From Patiria pectinifera (taxonomy: Eukaryota > Echinodermata > Asteroidea > Valvatida > Asterinidae): 64,000 nt of DNA. The stretch lies in assembly GCA_029964075.1 (NCBI GenBank), contig CM057145.1:124001-188000 (forward strand). Direction: 5' to 3'. The notes beneath the pieces are model-generated. The model saw only the letters and a program-made list of their open reading frames with translations, was not told the DNA's origin and did not search any database. Position 1 is the first letter of the stretch; each line of letters begins with the position of its first letter. Below are positions 52,978 to 63,960 of this stretch, piece after piece. Position numbers and translations under genes: made by a program.

Positions 52978-53785
52978 TGTACGGATCTGGGAATTCCCCT
53001 TTAAGAAGTTACGTACGCGCCATAAGCATGATGACGTCACTGACTCGTGGTTGCTAAGTGCGTTCGGCAACTACATAGTTACAACAAAAACGTTCTTATA
53101 ATTTCTCAAACTTTATTCTTACTATTTTATTGGGCATGTAAAAGTTGGCAAAATACATTTATAGTTTTCTCATAATATTAGATCACTCCTGAAATATGAT
53201 GTTTTACCAAAGTAAATCTGGGTTTTTGTGCTTGGGACTTATTCGGGCTTTTCCGGAAGTAAGTGGCCTACGTGCAGGATTGGCACGTCCTGTTCCATTT
53301 TCTTCGGACCATGCCGTTGCATGATGTGAGCCAGATTCACAACAAAAACCTTCTTTTGCGAGCTAAAATCTGAAGGCCCATATCTGAACAGCCCACCAAC
53401 TAAAGTGAAGTGCTGTATAGCTGCTTTCGGAGTCATTTAAGGAAAGATTTTAAGACGTCGGGGTGAGAATTTTAGGCATTTCTTTCGACACATTTTGTAC
53501 CGAAATTGTAAACAAACTGAAGGTACATGTACGTGTATTGTACGTATAGTGTGTACGCTGTGACATGCAAACTTTAATACACAGCGTCTGCTTTTCTATT
53601 TCATTGTACAGGGTTTTTATATTCCATTGAAATATTGTATCTCCAACTGGATCATCAATAAATCAACCAATCAACTAATGACAGAAACCGATGATGATTG
53701 TCCACGCTTGGTGATTGCCTCCCATCCTCCTTAACTGGTGGACGAGTCTCCCCCTCTGAATAAGACAGCAGGGCCGACCACTACA
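52978..53785 (+). repeat. Gypsy 4 5' LTR
   Basis: Starts TGTACGGATCTGGG and ends CCGACCACTACA. It pairs with 62288-63095. Confidence 0.95.
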
Positions 53786-53791
53786 GAAATA

Positions 53792-53809
53792 TGGCGTCGT
53801 AGACAGGAT
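53792..53809 (+). promoter_or_regulatory. Gypsy 4 primer-binding site candidate
   Basis: TGGCGTCGTAGACAGGAT lies six bases after the 5' LTR, begins with TGG and differs from the tRNA-Leu site of gypsy 1 and 2. The tRNA is not identified. Confidence 0.65.
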
Positions 53810-54508
53810 GGAGGTCATTTCCACGCGACCAACCTAGCTTTCATTTTTTGGAAAGAATAGTATTATTGGAAACCCCCGACTTGCATGAAGAGACCTGATT
53901 TCGAGTAATTTTTGTAGATTATTAGTGTACATGTGTACATAGCTAGTGCACTAATTGTGTTTAATTCTAAAAGTATAGTGGCCACTAAAGTACACGCGTA
54001 TTTTGAAAATGTTGTGTGCATAATTGTACGCTTGTAACTTTTACCTACTGTGATGCTTTTATATTGGTTAATGAACCTAACACATGTGACCACATAACTT
54101 TTAGGGTTGATATTGATTTTCTTGTTGAACCACATATTCTGACACTTTGTCAGAGCACATGTTATTATTGTATTTATCTCTTATTGTTGTGACCCATGTC
54201 GTAAATATGACTGGTTTTTAAACCGATTGATTCTGGTCAGCTGTCGAATAGCCTAAAAGTGTCTGTTGGCACTATACTAATTTTTTTGTAGTTTCTTATT
54301 GCAGCTATAGGCTGCCCGCACCCACTCCTATCACGTGACTCGCAACATTAAGTGCTGTGATTTTGCTGATGGGCTTTTGTACCCTTATTTCGGTGCATCC
54401 TGCGTAGGGATTCTGGTGCGATTACGCGGTGTCTCGCGCATGCGTATAATTTTCGTTCTATTGGAGCTATTTCAATTTATTGCTGTTTGACATTGCAGGT
54501 GGAACAAT
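53810..54508 (+). other. Gypsy 4 leader
   Basis: Untranslated 0.7 kb between the primer site and gag. No open frame or repeat of note. A splice donor for the downstream SGNH ORF would be expected here or early in gag. Confidence 0.5.
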
Positions 54509-55573
54509 ATGGCAACCACTGAGGAATTATCTGATATTATTGCTAACTCTCACAAGGCGTTAGCTGATACACTAGCTGGAGCGTTTGAAAACTTCCAGAT
54601 AAAGCGCACTCCAACTATAAAATTAGCAAAGTTTTGCGGCCAACCAAAGAGGTCGGGCGATCCCACTTTAGGGGGATGGTTGAGCGATCTTGATGCATAC
54701 TTGCGACCCTTGGGTCTAACTGAAAAAGAACAAGTAGTTGTGGCCCTAGACCATCTTGGGGGTCCAGCAAAAGAGGAGGTGTTGTGTTGTCCTAAGGGGG
54801 AGCGTGATACTGTTGTGAAGCTAGTTGCGTTGTTGACACTTACGTTTGGGGCAATCGAATCACTTAGATCCTTGAATAGCACCTTTTATGCTAGGACTCA
54901 GTTGGAAGGAGAAACACTAACTGAGTTCAGTCGGTCGTTGATGCGCATCTATGTTCGCATGGAGTTGGCGGCAGACCCTAAAGAAAGGGATGCGCTGCGA
55001 CAGTTGCGCGCGAACGCCCTCAGAGAGCAATTTGTAGGAGGGGCACGAGAGTCCTCCACAAAGCGAGAGCTGAGGAGACTTAGCCATGATAATGCAGTGA
55101 TGCCATTTTACGCATTCCGTGAAATTTCATTTGAATTCTTGCGGGACGTGGAATCTACAGATCACACTCAGTCAGACGACAGGTCATGCCCTGCAGTTGG
55201 CAATGTGGTTGCTGCTCAAAAACGCAGTAAGAGCGAACATGAGTTGCTGGTTGGGTTGACTGAAAGCCAACAGCAACTCTCTGCTGCTGTTGGATGTTTA
55301 GTACAACAGCAAGCGGAAACTAACAGCAAGCTGCAGCGCTTGTTTGAATCCATGGAAGACCACCGAAGGGAGGTCGCGTCAAGTACCCGAAGGGGTACAC
55401 GTTCGAGCATACAATGCACTTTTTGCAAGAAGACGGGTCACTCATACAAGAAGTGTTATGCACGAATAAATCAAGAAAATGGACAAAGGGGTGACCCTAA
55501 GCGCAGTACGGATCCTGTGGCCCAAAAGCCGCTCAGAGAAGATAAGTCGGGAAATGTGATTCCTCCGTCATAG
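54509..55573 (+). CDS. gag: Gypsy 4 gag
   Basis: A 354-codon intact frame starting MATTEELSDIIANSH. The capsid-like region carries WLSDLDAYLRPLGLTEKEQ, FYARTQLEGETLTEFSRSL and LREQFVGG, and a CCHC zinc knuckle CTFCKKTGHSYKKC lies near residue 310. It assembles the particle and binds the element RNA. Pol follows in the +1 frame, which is open across the gag stop, so a frameshift would join them. Confidence 0.9.
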   Translation: MATTEELSDIIANSHKALADTLAGAFENFQIKRTPTIKLAKFCGQPKRSGDPTLGGWLSDLDAYLRPLGLTEKEQVVVALDHLGGPAKEEVLCCPKGERDTVVKLVALLTLTFGAIESLRSLNSTFYARTQLEGETLTEFSRSLMRIYVRMELAADPKERDALRQLRANALREQFVGGARESSTKRELRRLSHDNAVMPFYAFREISFEFLRDVESTDHTQSDDRSCPAVGNVVAAQKRSKSEHELLVGLTESQQQLSAAVGCLVQQQAETNSKLQRLFESMEDHRREVASSTRRGTRSSIQCTFCKKTGHSYKKCYARINQENGQRGDPKRSTDPVAQKPLREDKSGNVIPPS

Positions 55574-55637
55574 AGGGCGCTATGACGGGGACGAACAGTC
55601 GCCCACAGGTTGCACACCTAGCGATACCCTAAATGTT

Positions 55638-57611
55638 TTGGCCAGTAGTTTTGAGAAGCCCCCAGAGGTACCAATTGATAAAGTAATGACGGAAAAGGAC
55701 CGTCATAAAGTACTAGCCAGTAGTCCTACTGGGAAAATCATAATTTGTGGCGTGCCTGTAAATTGTATCTTAGATACAGGGGCGGAGACATCTTTGATGT
55801 CTTCCAGACTTTACCATGACCAATTAGTGCATAGGGCTGGCGATTTGGGTCAGGTGGGCAAATTTGTAAGGTTGGTGGGAGCCAACAACCGTGACATTCC
55901 TGTGGAGGGATACATAGAGGCTCCTGTCTGTATTCAGGGTCAGACATTCAGTGCAGTCTTTCTTGTGACCAAGGATGACTCTCTTGATTCTCCAGGCGGA
56001 AGGCGGGATAAGTTTCCAGTTCTGCTTGGCTGTAATATTCTTCGAGTATTGGCTCAGAAGTTGAGGAATGCTGAGCGAACTAAGATTAGTCCAAATTGGG
56101 ATCTGGCACTCCGATGGTTCAGATCCAATGAACCTCCAGTACGGACACAGGGTCGTACTGAATCTAATCATCAGATGATGAGGGAGGTGAGGACTTGTGA
56201 GTCTCTGACCATTCCTCCAGAGACTGCAGTGCAAGTTCCGTGTAGAGTGATGGGAGAGTGTTGTCCACAGTCGGACACAATATTTGTGGCGTCATGTCCG
56301 CCACTTGATCATCCGGATATTCCGCAAATTTCTCAGGATGTGTCTTGCGGTTGCCAAGTAGTAGAGGGTATCCAGCATGTGGGCAAATGTCCCATGCTTA
56401 TTTTAGTTGCCAACGTAAGTGTTGAGCCGCTAGTGATTCCCGCTGATACCAAAGTGGCTTTGGCTTGTGAACTCGTCGCTAGTGACGAGATTTTTGTTGA
56501 TCCATTATCTGATGGAGTTGAAGTATCTGTACACTTCGTGCATGCAGTTGTTGACGACATGCCACCTGTCTTTTCTGATTCGACCGGGCAGAAACCGGAT
56601 CATTATGTACAGGGGGACTTGAAAGATGTCCAGTCCACTGAGCTGCGTGAAGTATTCGTCTTTCCTGATGGGACGACGTTTGAATTGCCCCCTGGTCTGA
56701 GCTTTAAGAGCTTAGATGCCACTGATGCGGTAGCTGCAGCGAAATTAATACAGAAGCATGTGAGTGCTTTTTCTATGGATCCCTATGATCTTGGTAACTG
56801 TAACCTCATACCCCACGAGATTAAACTCATTGATGAGTCTGTGGTGAACTTACCTTATAGGCCAATTGTTCCAACTTGCGTCACCGAAGTCAGGCGACTG
56901 CTGCAGGATTTGCTTGATCGTCAAGTAATCCAAAAGTCAAAGAGTCCCTTTGCGAGTCTTGTTGTGCTGGTTAGAAAGCGCGATGGAAACTTGAGATTGT
57001 GCATCGACTACCGTCGCCTCAATGCCAAAATACAAAAAGATGCATTCCCGTTGCCAAGAATTGAGGAGACCTTGGAGTCTTTGGGCGGCTCTAAGATTTT
57101 TTCCTCCCTGGACTTAGCCCATGGCTATTTCCAGGTTGCGGTGCACCCCGATTCTGTGGAGAAAACCGCATTTAGAGTGCCCTGGGGATTATACGAATTT
57201 CTCAGACTACCGCAGGACCTATCCAACAGCCCAAGCACATTCCAGCGAATAATGGAATCCATATTCGCGGATATGAACCTCTCAGAAGTAGTTCTCTACC
57301 TCGATGACCTTTTGGTTTTCTCCTCTACTTTTGAGGAGCACCTCAGTCGGCTGGATAAGGTGCTGTCCAGACTTGAAGACAACGGTCTAAAGCTCAAAGG
57401 TGCTAAGTGTAAGCTATTTCAGTCCTCTGGGTCCCACCTTGGTCACATCGTGAGTGGTGAAGGTGTAAGGGTCGACCCTGACAAAGTTGAGCGTATTAGA
57501 AACTGGCCGAGACCAACTAGTTTGGAACAATTTAGGTCGTTTTGGGGGCTAGCCTCCTATTATAGGCGCTACGTTTGCGGCTTTGCTAAAAATAGCCAGA
57601 CCCTTGCATGA
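55638..57611 (+). pseudogene. pol: Gypsy 4 pol: protease and reverse transcriptase
   Basis: A long frame with protease motif CILDTGAETSLMSS and RT motifs CIDYRRLNA, LDLAHGYFQVAV and VLYLDDLLVF. The conserved PFG of the RT fingers/palm is changed (LPQDLSNSP instead of the MPFGLCNAP type seen in gypsy 1). The frame opens without an ATG and overlaps the end of gag in another frame. It ends in a frame change near 57590, where an A5 run precedes TAGCCAG. Confidence 0.85.
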
Positions 57612-58599
57612 CCTGACCGCTGAGGCTCAAGAAAAAGCAGGGAAGGCAAGGGAGTTGTGGCCTTGGACTCCGGAAGCTGACACTGCGTTCCAGACACTGA
57701 AACAGGCGCTATGTGAGACCCCTGTATTAGCTTACCCCCGCTTTGACCGGGATTTTGTTTTGGAGGTCGACGCTTCTTTGAAAGGCCTAGGGGCCTGCTT
57801 GTCCCAGTATGACGAGTCCGGAGACCTGCATCCAGTGGCCTATGCCAGTCGGTGTTTGAGAGGTTCTGAGAAAACTTACAGCGACTTGTCTAGCTTCAAA
57901 TTGGAGTTATTGGCCCTAAAAGGGGCAGTATCGGAGAAGTATAGGGATTACCTACTCGGGAAGCATACTGTCGTTTGGACAGATAATAATCCTGTTGCGC
58001 ATCTTCAAAACGCTAAATTGGGTGCAACAGAACAGCGATGGGCGGCTCAGTTGGCATGCTTTGACTTGGAGATTAAGTATCGCTCTGGCAGGACCAATAA
58101 ATGTGCAGACGCTTTGAGCCGTAATCCACCAGAACACTCGGAGTCGGAGGTAGCAGAGGTCGTGACCACTGCTGTTCCATTAGAGTTACAACCTGCAACT
58201 TCATCTAGGCCTAATTGTGCTGATAGTGCCTTACCTGGTATTCCTTCTTCAGTCCTACCTTCTTACTCTTTTGAGGAGCTGGCCTCTATGCAGAAAGCCG
58301 ATGAGGTACTGGGCAGAGTCTGGCAGTTGTGGGATCAGCATTGGGAGCCTGGGCAGGACAATCCCTTGGTGTCAATGGGCGAGTTGAAGGGCTGGATCAG
58401 AGAATGGCCGCGGTTGGTAGAGGCCCATGGTGTTTTGTACAGGTCAGTAGAAGAGCCTGGTGTCGGACCCGTAGACCAGTTCCTGGTTCCTAAGTGTCTG
58501 TGCGAAGCTGTCCTGGAAGCAGCCCACGATCAATGGGGTCATCGGGCACTGGGAGGACGTTGGCCTTCATTAAGAGGCGCTGTTATTGACTTGGCATAG
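57583..58599 (+). pseudogene. pol: Gypsy 4 pol: RNase H to integrase zinc finger
   Basis: Encodes RNase H (VLEVDASLKGLGACLSQ, TVVWTDNNPVAHLQNAKLG, RTNKCADALSRNP) and the start of the integrase HHCC finger (HDQWGHRALGG). A frame change near 58560-58590 separates this from the two finger cysteines (CFHC-like, about 58630). Confidence 0.85.
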
Positions 58600-58679
58600 C
58601 AGGTCATGTTCGAGAGCACATAAAGAACTGTTTCCACTGCACCGTAGCTAAGGCCCCTACTTCCACAGTCCGACCTCCA

Positions 58680-59375
58680 ATGAGGCATCTTCTGGCATTC
58701 AGACCATTGGAACGATTAGCTATCGATTTCGCAAAGTTGGATCCTGGGCGTGGTAAAGTGGAAGATGTCCTCGTGATGACGGACTCTTTTACAAAGTTTG
58801 CCATCGCTGTGCCTTGTCGGGATCAAACTGCCGCCACAGTAGCCCGTATGCTGCGCGACCATTGGTTTGTGCACTATGGGGTCCCTGCCCAAATCCATTC
58901 CGGTCAGGGGCGAAATTTCGAAAGCCGCCTTATTCGAGAACTGTGCCTTCTGTATGGCATAACCAAAACACATACAAGCCCCTACCACCCGCAGGGGAAT
59001 GGTCAAACCGAGAGGTTCAACCGCACTCTGTATGGGTTGATCAAGTCGCTTGAGGGTAAAAAGCGAAACCAATGGCCAGAATTGTGGCAGCATTTGGTTT
59101 TCATGTACAACTCAACGCCCCACAGCGTCACTGGTTATACGCCATACTCTCTAATGTTTGGGCGTGAACCAATGGTACCCCTTGATCACTTGCTGAACAA
59201 AACACACAATAGCTGGGAAGAAAGCGTTATCGCGCAACAGGCTAAATTCATTCAATGTGCACACCAAGTGGCAGCAGAGCGGCTGAGACGGGCTGCTGAG
59301 GCCAATAAACGGCAGTACGACAAGAAGGCTAAGGCTCACCCACTCGCGATTGGGGATCGGGTTTTGATGAAGTAA
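58680..59375 (+). pseudogene. pol: Gypsy 4 integrase core, catalytic Asp changed
   Basis: Encodes RLAIDFAKLDPG, IHSGQGRNFESR and GNGQTERFNRTLYGL. The second residue of the DDE triad, Asp in HSDQG of gypsy 1 and 3, is Gly here. The frame stops at TAA 59373-59375, but similarity to the gypsy 3 integrase tail continues in the same frame (59430 onward), so TAA is a nonsense change. Confidence 0.9.
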
Positions 59376-59429
59376 CATGCCTTTAAACAGAGGCACAAGT
59401 TAGTAGATCATTTCAGAGAGGAACTGTAC

Positions 59430-59852
59430 GTGGTCGTCAAGTGTAATGCAGAGCAGGATCTGTTAGCGGTCCGACCGGCTCTTGGTGGTCCGGTGAAGTG
59501 GGTAAACAGAGGTTCTCTAATACTGGACCCAAGGAGTTTGTTGCCCTTGTTACAAGAGGGGGCATTGATCGACCTTCCACTTCCTACTTGTGGTGATACC
59601 ATGGGACCTAGTTCGGAAGAAAGCGAAGCTGACTCAGATGGTGATTTGATCATAGCTAAGCGAGCAGATGGAGAAAGGCATCCCAAACCTTCGGATTCAG
59701 ATAGCGAACCAAGAGCTGTTCCAGAACCTCAGCCGACAAAGGAACCAGATGTCCGTCGTTCTGAGAGGCTTAGGCGTAAACTGTCAGGTCGTTGGCCAGA
59801 TGAAATTACTCAGTTGCCTCTGCCTCACATTCTGATGTTTCTAAGGGGATGA
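59430..59852 (+). pseudogene. pol: Gypsy 4 integrase C-terminal tail
   Basis: Same frame as the core, after its stop. Encodes DLLAVRPALGGPVKWVNRG and SLILDPRSLL, aligned with gypsy 3 (SIRPAKGG, VNRKYLLLDP), then an acidic Ser/Glu-rich tail (GPSSEESEADSDGD) and a basic end (VRRSERLRRKL). Confidence 0.8.
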
Positions 59853-60778
59853 TTTTGGTGCCGTTTGTAAAGTTGTTTTTCTAGTTGCATTATTATTATA
59901 AGATGCTTTCTCATAGTTAACCTCGATTTGGGAGAGGGCAAATTACTATTGCTATTGATTATAGAGTAGGGATAAGCGTAGTTACCTGCTGACGCACTAG
60001 TGTAGCAGGATATAGATTATCTACATGTAGAATCTGCGATGAGGTGAGGCGGCCTGCTCTGCAGGATCTGGCATAAGCCACCTCAATGACCTCTTCTTCG
60101 ACGCACCTGACAATATCTACATGTACATGTATATAACATTGTTTATAACATTGGACTTAACCATGTCTAAATATTTGGGCCTATGCTGATCTTTATGCGT
60201 ACATGTTGTGTGCGAGGCGCGGTGCTGGTAGTACCATTTTGTTGATTAGCTAATTTTCACCTTTGTTATAACCCGTGCGTTGTGTCGCAATTGCGATCCT
60301 TGATATTAGCAGGAAAGGAGTTGAAGCCAACATGGTGTAGGATTTGGATAAGGTGTGAGGTTATCTGTCTCATGATACTCTTGTGTTATGTTACAGGAGC
60401 TGGATTATCAGATGATCCTCCGCAAAGCATTGCTTGATTTCCAACAGTAAGAAATCTGGGAAAGTATCAGTCTGACCACTGGCCAAGTGTGAATCGATTT
60501 GGAAACCAGTCCTAGGAGGCCCAGCTTCAGAAACAAATTCCTCCTGTAGAATCTGCGATAAGGTGAGGCGGCCTGCTCTGCAGGATCTGGCATTAGCCAC
60601 CTCAATGGATCGTTGTTTACCTCAATGAATCGCAGTTTACTTTAATGAATAGTCGACTTTAACTGTTTGCATCAGAAAGCTGTTTATCTTAATTGTTTAC
60701 CTCACTAAATTGTTTACCTTAATCATTGGCTGATTACATGTACTGCAATGACAAATATTTTGTACTTTCCAGCTCAAG
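59853..60778 (+). other. Gypsy 4 region between pol and SGNH ORF
   Basis: Non-coding. It holds a 63-bp direct repeat with two differences (60026-60088 and 60545-60607, core GAGGCGGCCTGCTCTGCAGG) 519 bp apart. It ends with a good splice acceptor, TTGTACTTTCCAG, just before the SGNH ATG. Confidence 0.75.
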
Positions 60779-61378
60779 ATGTCGGAGCAACCCCTTTTGT
60801 TTCTTTTTGGTCATTCGTTTCCGACCAGGGTTTTAAGAGAGGCTCAGAGAAACCACCAATCAGTAGGAGATTACATAGGATTAAGTAGTGGGTGCGATGT
60901 GTACATAGAGGGTCACCCAGGCCTAACTTACGAAAGGTTCTTTTCAAACACTGCACACTATACTCGGCAAATGAAATCCAGAACCATTGATACATTGTGT
61001 ATTGATATGGGGACAAACGACCTATGTAATGTTGAGGTCACACCTCAAGTTCTGGTTGATAAGACAATTCAGTTTTTAGACACTTTGGGTCTCAATGGTA
61101 TTTCACCAAGATGTATCATGATCTTTACGGTCATTCGGAGGTCTCGCATTGTACGAGCAAACCAAGTGCTTCTGTCTACATTCAATCACAGAGTGAAACG
61201 CTTAAATTAACGCACTCATTGCCAGACACATACAAGAGTTCCCTAGGGCACACTGTACCCTCAGAAACGTGTGAACTACCCAAAGTACCTTGTCGATGGG
61301 TGTCATCTGACCCCAGATGGCATGACCAAATACTGTAAGGGTATAAAGGATGCATTCTACCGTAGCAAATCACGTTGA
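60779..61378 (+). pseudogene. Gypsy 4 SGNH/GDSL-hydrolase-like ORF, two stops
   Basis: Starts MSEQPLLFLFGHSF, where GHS is the catalytic-Ser block. GHPGLTYERF fits block II and CIDMGTNDLC block III (GxND). After in-frame stops at 61208-61210 and 61244-61246 the same frame gives DGCHLTPDGM, the Asp-His block V, and ends TGA at 61376-61378. The blocks and order match the gypsy 3 ORF, with which it shares FG.SF, GTNDLC and DG.HL.P.GM. The ATG is preceded by the acceptor TTTCCAG (60767-60773), pointing to a spliced RNA. The enzyme's substrate and its role in the element are unknown. Confidence 0.8.
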
Positions 61379-62287
61379 GTGAGACATTATTTAGATAGGG
61401 AGGCATGTACCAATACGTTTTTGTTTCTAATCTAGAGTGGATAAAGAAATCTCAAAGTGTTTATTTCATGATTCCTGTGAGGATGTACACATTCATGAAT
61501 CAATCAGTTACCTATTTAAAGTTTGTGTGTGTGTGTGTGTTTTAAACACTTAGGCTGATGCTATGATTATTTGACTTTCGCTCCACTTGCAGGAATAATG
61601 CCAGTTAATTATAAAGCTTGTATTTTGATTATCCTGTGCGTGTGTAGTGGTATGCTCTCAAACTACAATTGAGATGGTTTTGAACAAGTAACTTGATTAT
61701 CTTGACATGTAATGTCTAGATATATCACTTTTGAATCTGTGACTTAAAGTTTTGTGACATTCTTGCCATTTGTAATCATTAAAGTTCACTTTAACAGTTA
61801 GTTTTACATGTAAATGTTCGAGAAGAACCGAAATTTTCTTTATATTTCTGGGCAAAGGATAGCCTACTTATTTTTCATTATATATCTGATTGTTAAGATG
61901 ATAATTTATTTTACATATTGTTGAGGACATAATATGGCTTTTACCATGTATTTTCATAAAGGTCATCTATATTGGACTTGGTCATATGCTTGATGTTTGA
62001 GCACTGTTTGTAGCCTTAAGAGTAGTTTGAGGCATCTGCTCGCTTTGAGTTCGGGTTCGCCCATGCCACTAACTAAGTTGCTCTTTGTTTTACCATTTGT
62101 CCATTGGGTATTGTATTACGTGAAGGGTTTTGTATGTGTTTGTTAGCCAATATGTAATTTTTCACATTTTGAAGTAACGTTCTCAAGTTAACACCTCAAA
62201 ATTGTATTATTCTGATTTATAAGATATTGATATTTGATTTGATAGTTAAGTCACCATCCGGGACGTATGGTGTTCAAGCAGGGAACG
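61379..62287 (+). other. Gypsy 4 3' untranslated region
   Basis: AT-rich, with a (GT)8-type microsatellite at 61526-61541. The sequence before the 3' LTR (TTCAAGCAGGGAACG) is purine-rich but only a weak polypurine tract. Confidence 0.6.
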
Positions 62288-63095
62288 TGTAGGGATCTGG
62301 GAATTCCCCTTTAAGAAGTTACGTACGCGCCATAAGCATGATGATGTCACTGACTCGTGGTTGCTAAGTGCGTTTGGCAACTATATAGTTACAACAAAAA
62401 CGTTCTTATAATTTCTCAAACTTTATTCTTACTATTTTATTGGGCATGTATAAGTTGGCAAATTACATTTATAGTTTTCTCATAATATAAGATCACTCCT
62501 GAAATATGATGTTTTACCAAAGTAAATCTGGGTTTTTGTGCTTGGGACTTATTCGGGCTTTTCCGGAAGTAAGTGGCCTACGTGCAGGATTGGCACGTCC
62601 TGTTCCATTTTCTTCGGACCATGCCGTTGCATGATGTGAGCCAGATTCACATCAAAAACCTTCTTTTGCGAGCTAAAATCTGAAGGCCAATATCTGAACA
62701 GCCCACCAACTGAAGTGAAGTGCTGTATAGCTGCTTTCGGAGTCATTTAAGGAAAGATTTTAAGACGTCGGGGTGAGAATTTTAGGCATTTCTTTCGACA
62801 CATTGTGTACCGAAATTGTAAACAAACTGAAGGTACATGTACGTGTATTGTACGTATAGTGTGTACGCTGTGACATGCAAACTTTAATACACAGCGTTTG
62901 CTTTTCTATTTCGTTGTACAGGGTTTTTATATTCCATTGAAATATTGTATCTCCAACTGGATCATCAATAAATCAACCAATCAACTAATGACAGAAACCG
63001 ATGATGATTGTCCACGCTTGGTGATTGCTTCCCATCCTCCTTAACTGGTGGACGAGTCTCCCCCTCTGAATAAAACAGCAGGGCCGACCACTACA
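62288..63095 (+). repeat. Gypsy 4 3' LTR
   Basis: Same length as the 5' LTR, with about fifteen substitutions and no length difference. Confidence 0.95.
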
Positions 63096-63240
63096 TAGTG
63101 ATAGATGGTTTCTGCATAATTCTTAGAGAATAACTCAAAAACCGGTAGTCCTTCACCACCACTTTGTGTTTCCATGCTAGTATCTAGTTCAAAAAACCCT
63201 TTCACTCCTCCTCCGTCTTATCAAATCTAGGGCCAGTCAG
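63096..63240 (+). other. Gypsy 5 leader, resumed
   Basis: Begins with the second TAGT copy. It is the continuation of the sequence interrupted at 52977 and runs into the gypsy 5 gag. Confidence 0.65.
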
Positions 63241-63960
63241 ATGTGTACTGCCTCGTGTAGTACCGAAAGTAGTTCATTACGAGAACCTAAGCCTGTTGTC
63301 ATGCCTGAAACTTTCGATGGTGTATCACTTACCTTTGAAGATTGGTTGACAAATTTAGAAATCTGTTACAAGATAAACGGCTGGACAGACACCCAAACAT
63401 TTTCATTTTTAGCTGTCAAGTTAAGAGGAGCAGCTTTGCATGTGTACACCAACTTACCGGTGGAGAAACAGAAAAAAATATGCGAGTGATGTACAGTTAT
63501 TAATGAATAGGTTTGACAGGTCTCACCAAACTGAGCTGTTGTCAAGTTGCGGGTAAGGGTAAGGAAGTGAGGTGAAATTCTATCTGAGCTGGCTGGTGCC
63601 ATACGTAGACTGACTAATCGGGCTTATCCTGGGATTTCAGTTGAGGTTAGGGAGGATCTGGCCAAAGATCAGTTCATAGAAGTTTTGGACTCTTGTCATA
63701 CCCGTCTGAAGATAAGACGGCGTAAACCATCAAGTTGAGATGAGGCAATGATCTTGGCAATGTAGGAAAAGATGTTTCTCTCTCTGGAAGAGAGAAGAAC
63801 AAACTCACCAGTTGGTGTTCAGGTTTTGCGTAGTTCCAGCAGTCCTGTGAAAATGATGAATGTCCATTTGAATGTTGCAGATGGTAACAAGAAAGACCGA
63901 CAAAGTGAAGATGAACGTTTTGTCGAACTCAGTAAGAAAAATGATGATCTCATAGGGTGG
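63241..63960 (+). pseudogene. gag: Gypsy 5 gag, degraded, runs to window edge
   Basis: The first frame encodes PETFDGVSLTFEDWLTNLEI and FLAVKLRGAALHVYTNLP, typical of Ty3/gypsy capsid N-terminal helices. Later frames contain LSELAGAIRRLTNRAYPG and REDLAKDQFIEVLDSC, the usual continuation of the same domain, so at least two frame changes (near 63485 and 63550) and stops (e.g. 63736 region) disrupt it. The rest of the element lies beyond the window. Confidence 0.75.

Larger units (their letters stand above)
52978..63095 (+). mobile_element. Gypsy retrotransposon 4 with two LTRs (SGNH type)
   Basis: A plus-strand element of 10.1 kb with 808-bp LTRs (52978-53785 and 62288-63095), TG..CA ends and an exact 4-bp duplication TAGT (52974-52977 and 63096-63099). 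The LTRs differ at about fifteen positions by my reading (near 2%), so it is older than gypsy 1. Gag is open. Pol has frame changes near 57590 and 58570 and a stop at 59373-59375, and the SGNH ORF has two stops. This copy cannot be autonomous. Confidence 0.95.

Noticed and set aside
53239-53436. 65-codon antisense frame inside the gypsy 4 5' LTR, also open in the 3' LTR (62549-62746)
   Set aside because: The three differences between the two LTR copies within it all change an amino acid, which is the opposite of purifying selection. No domain is recognisable.
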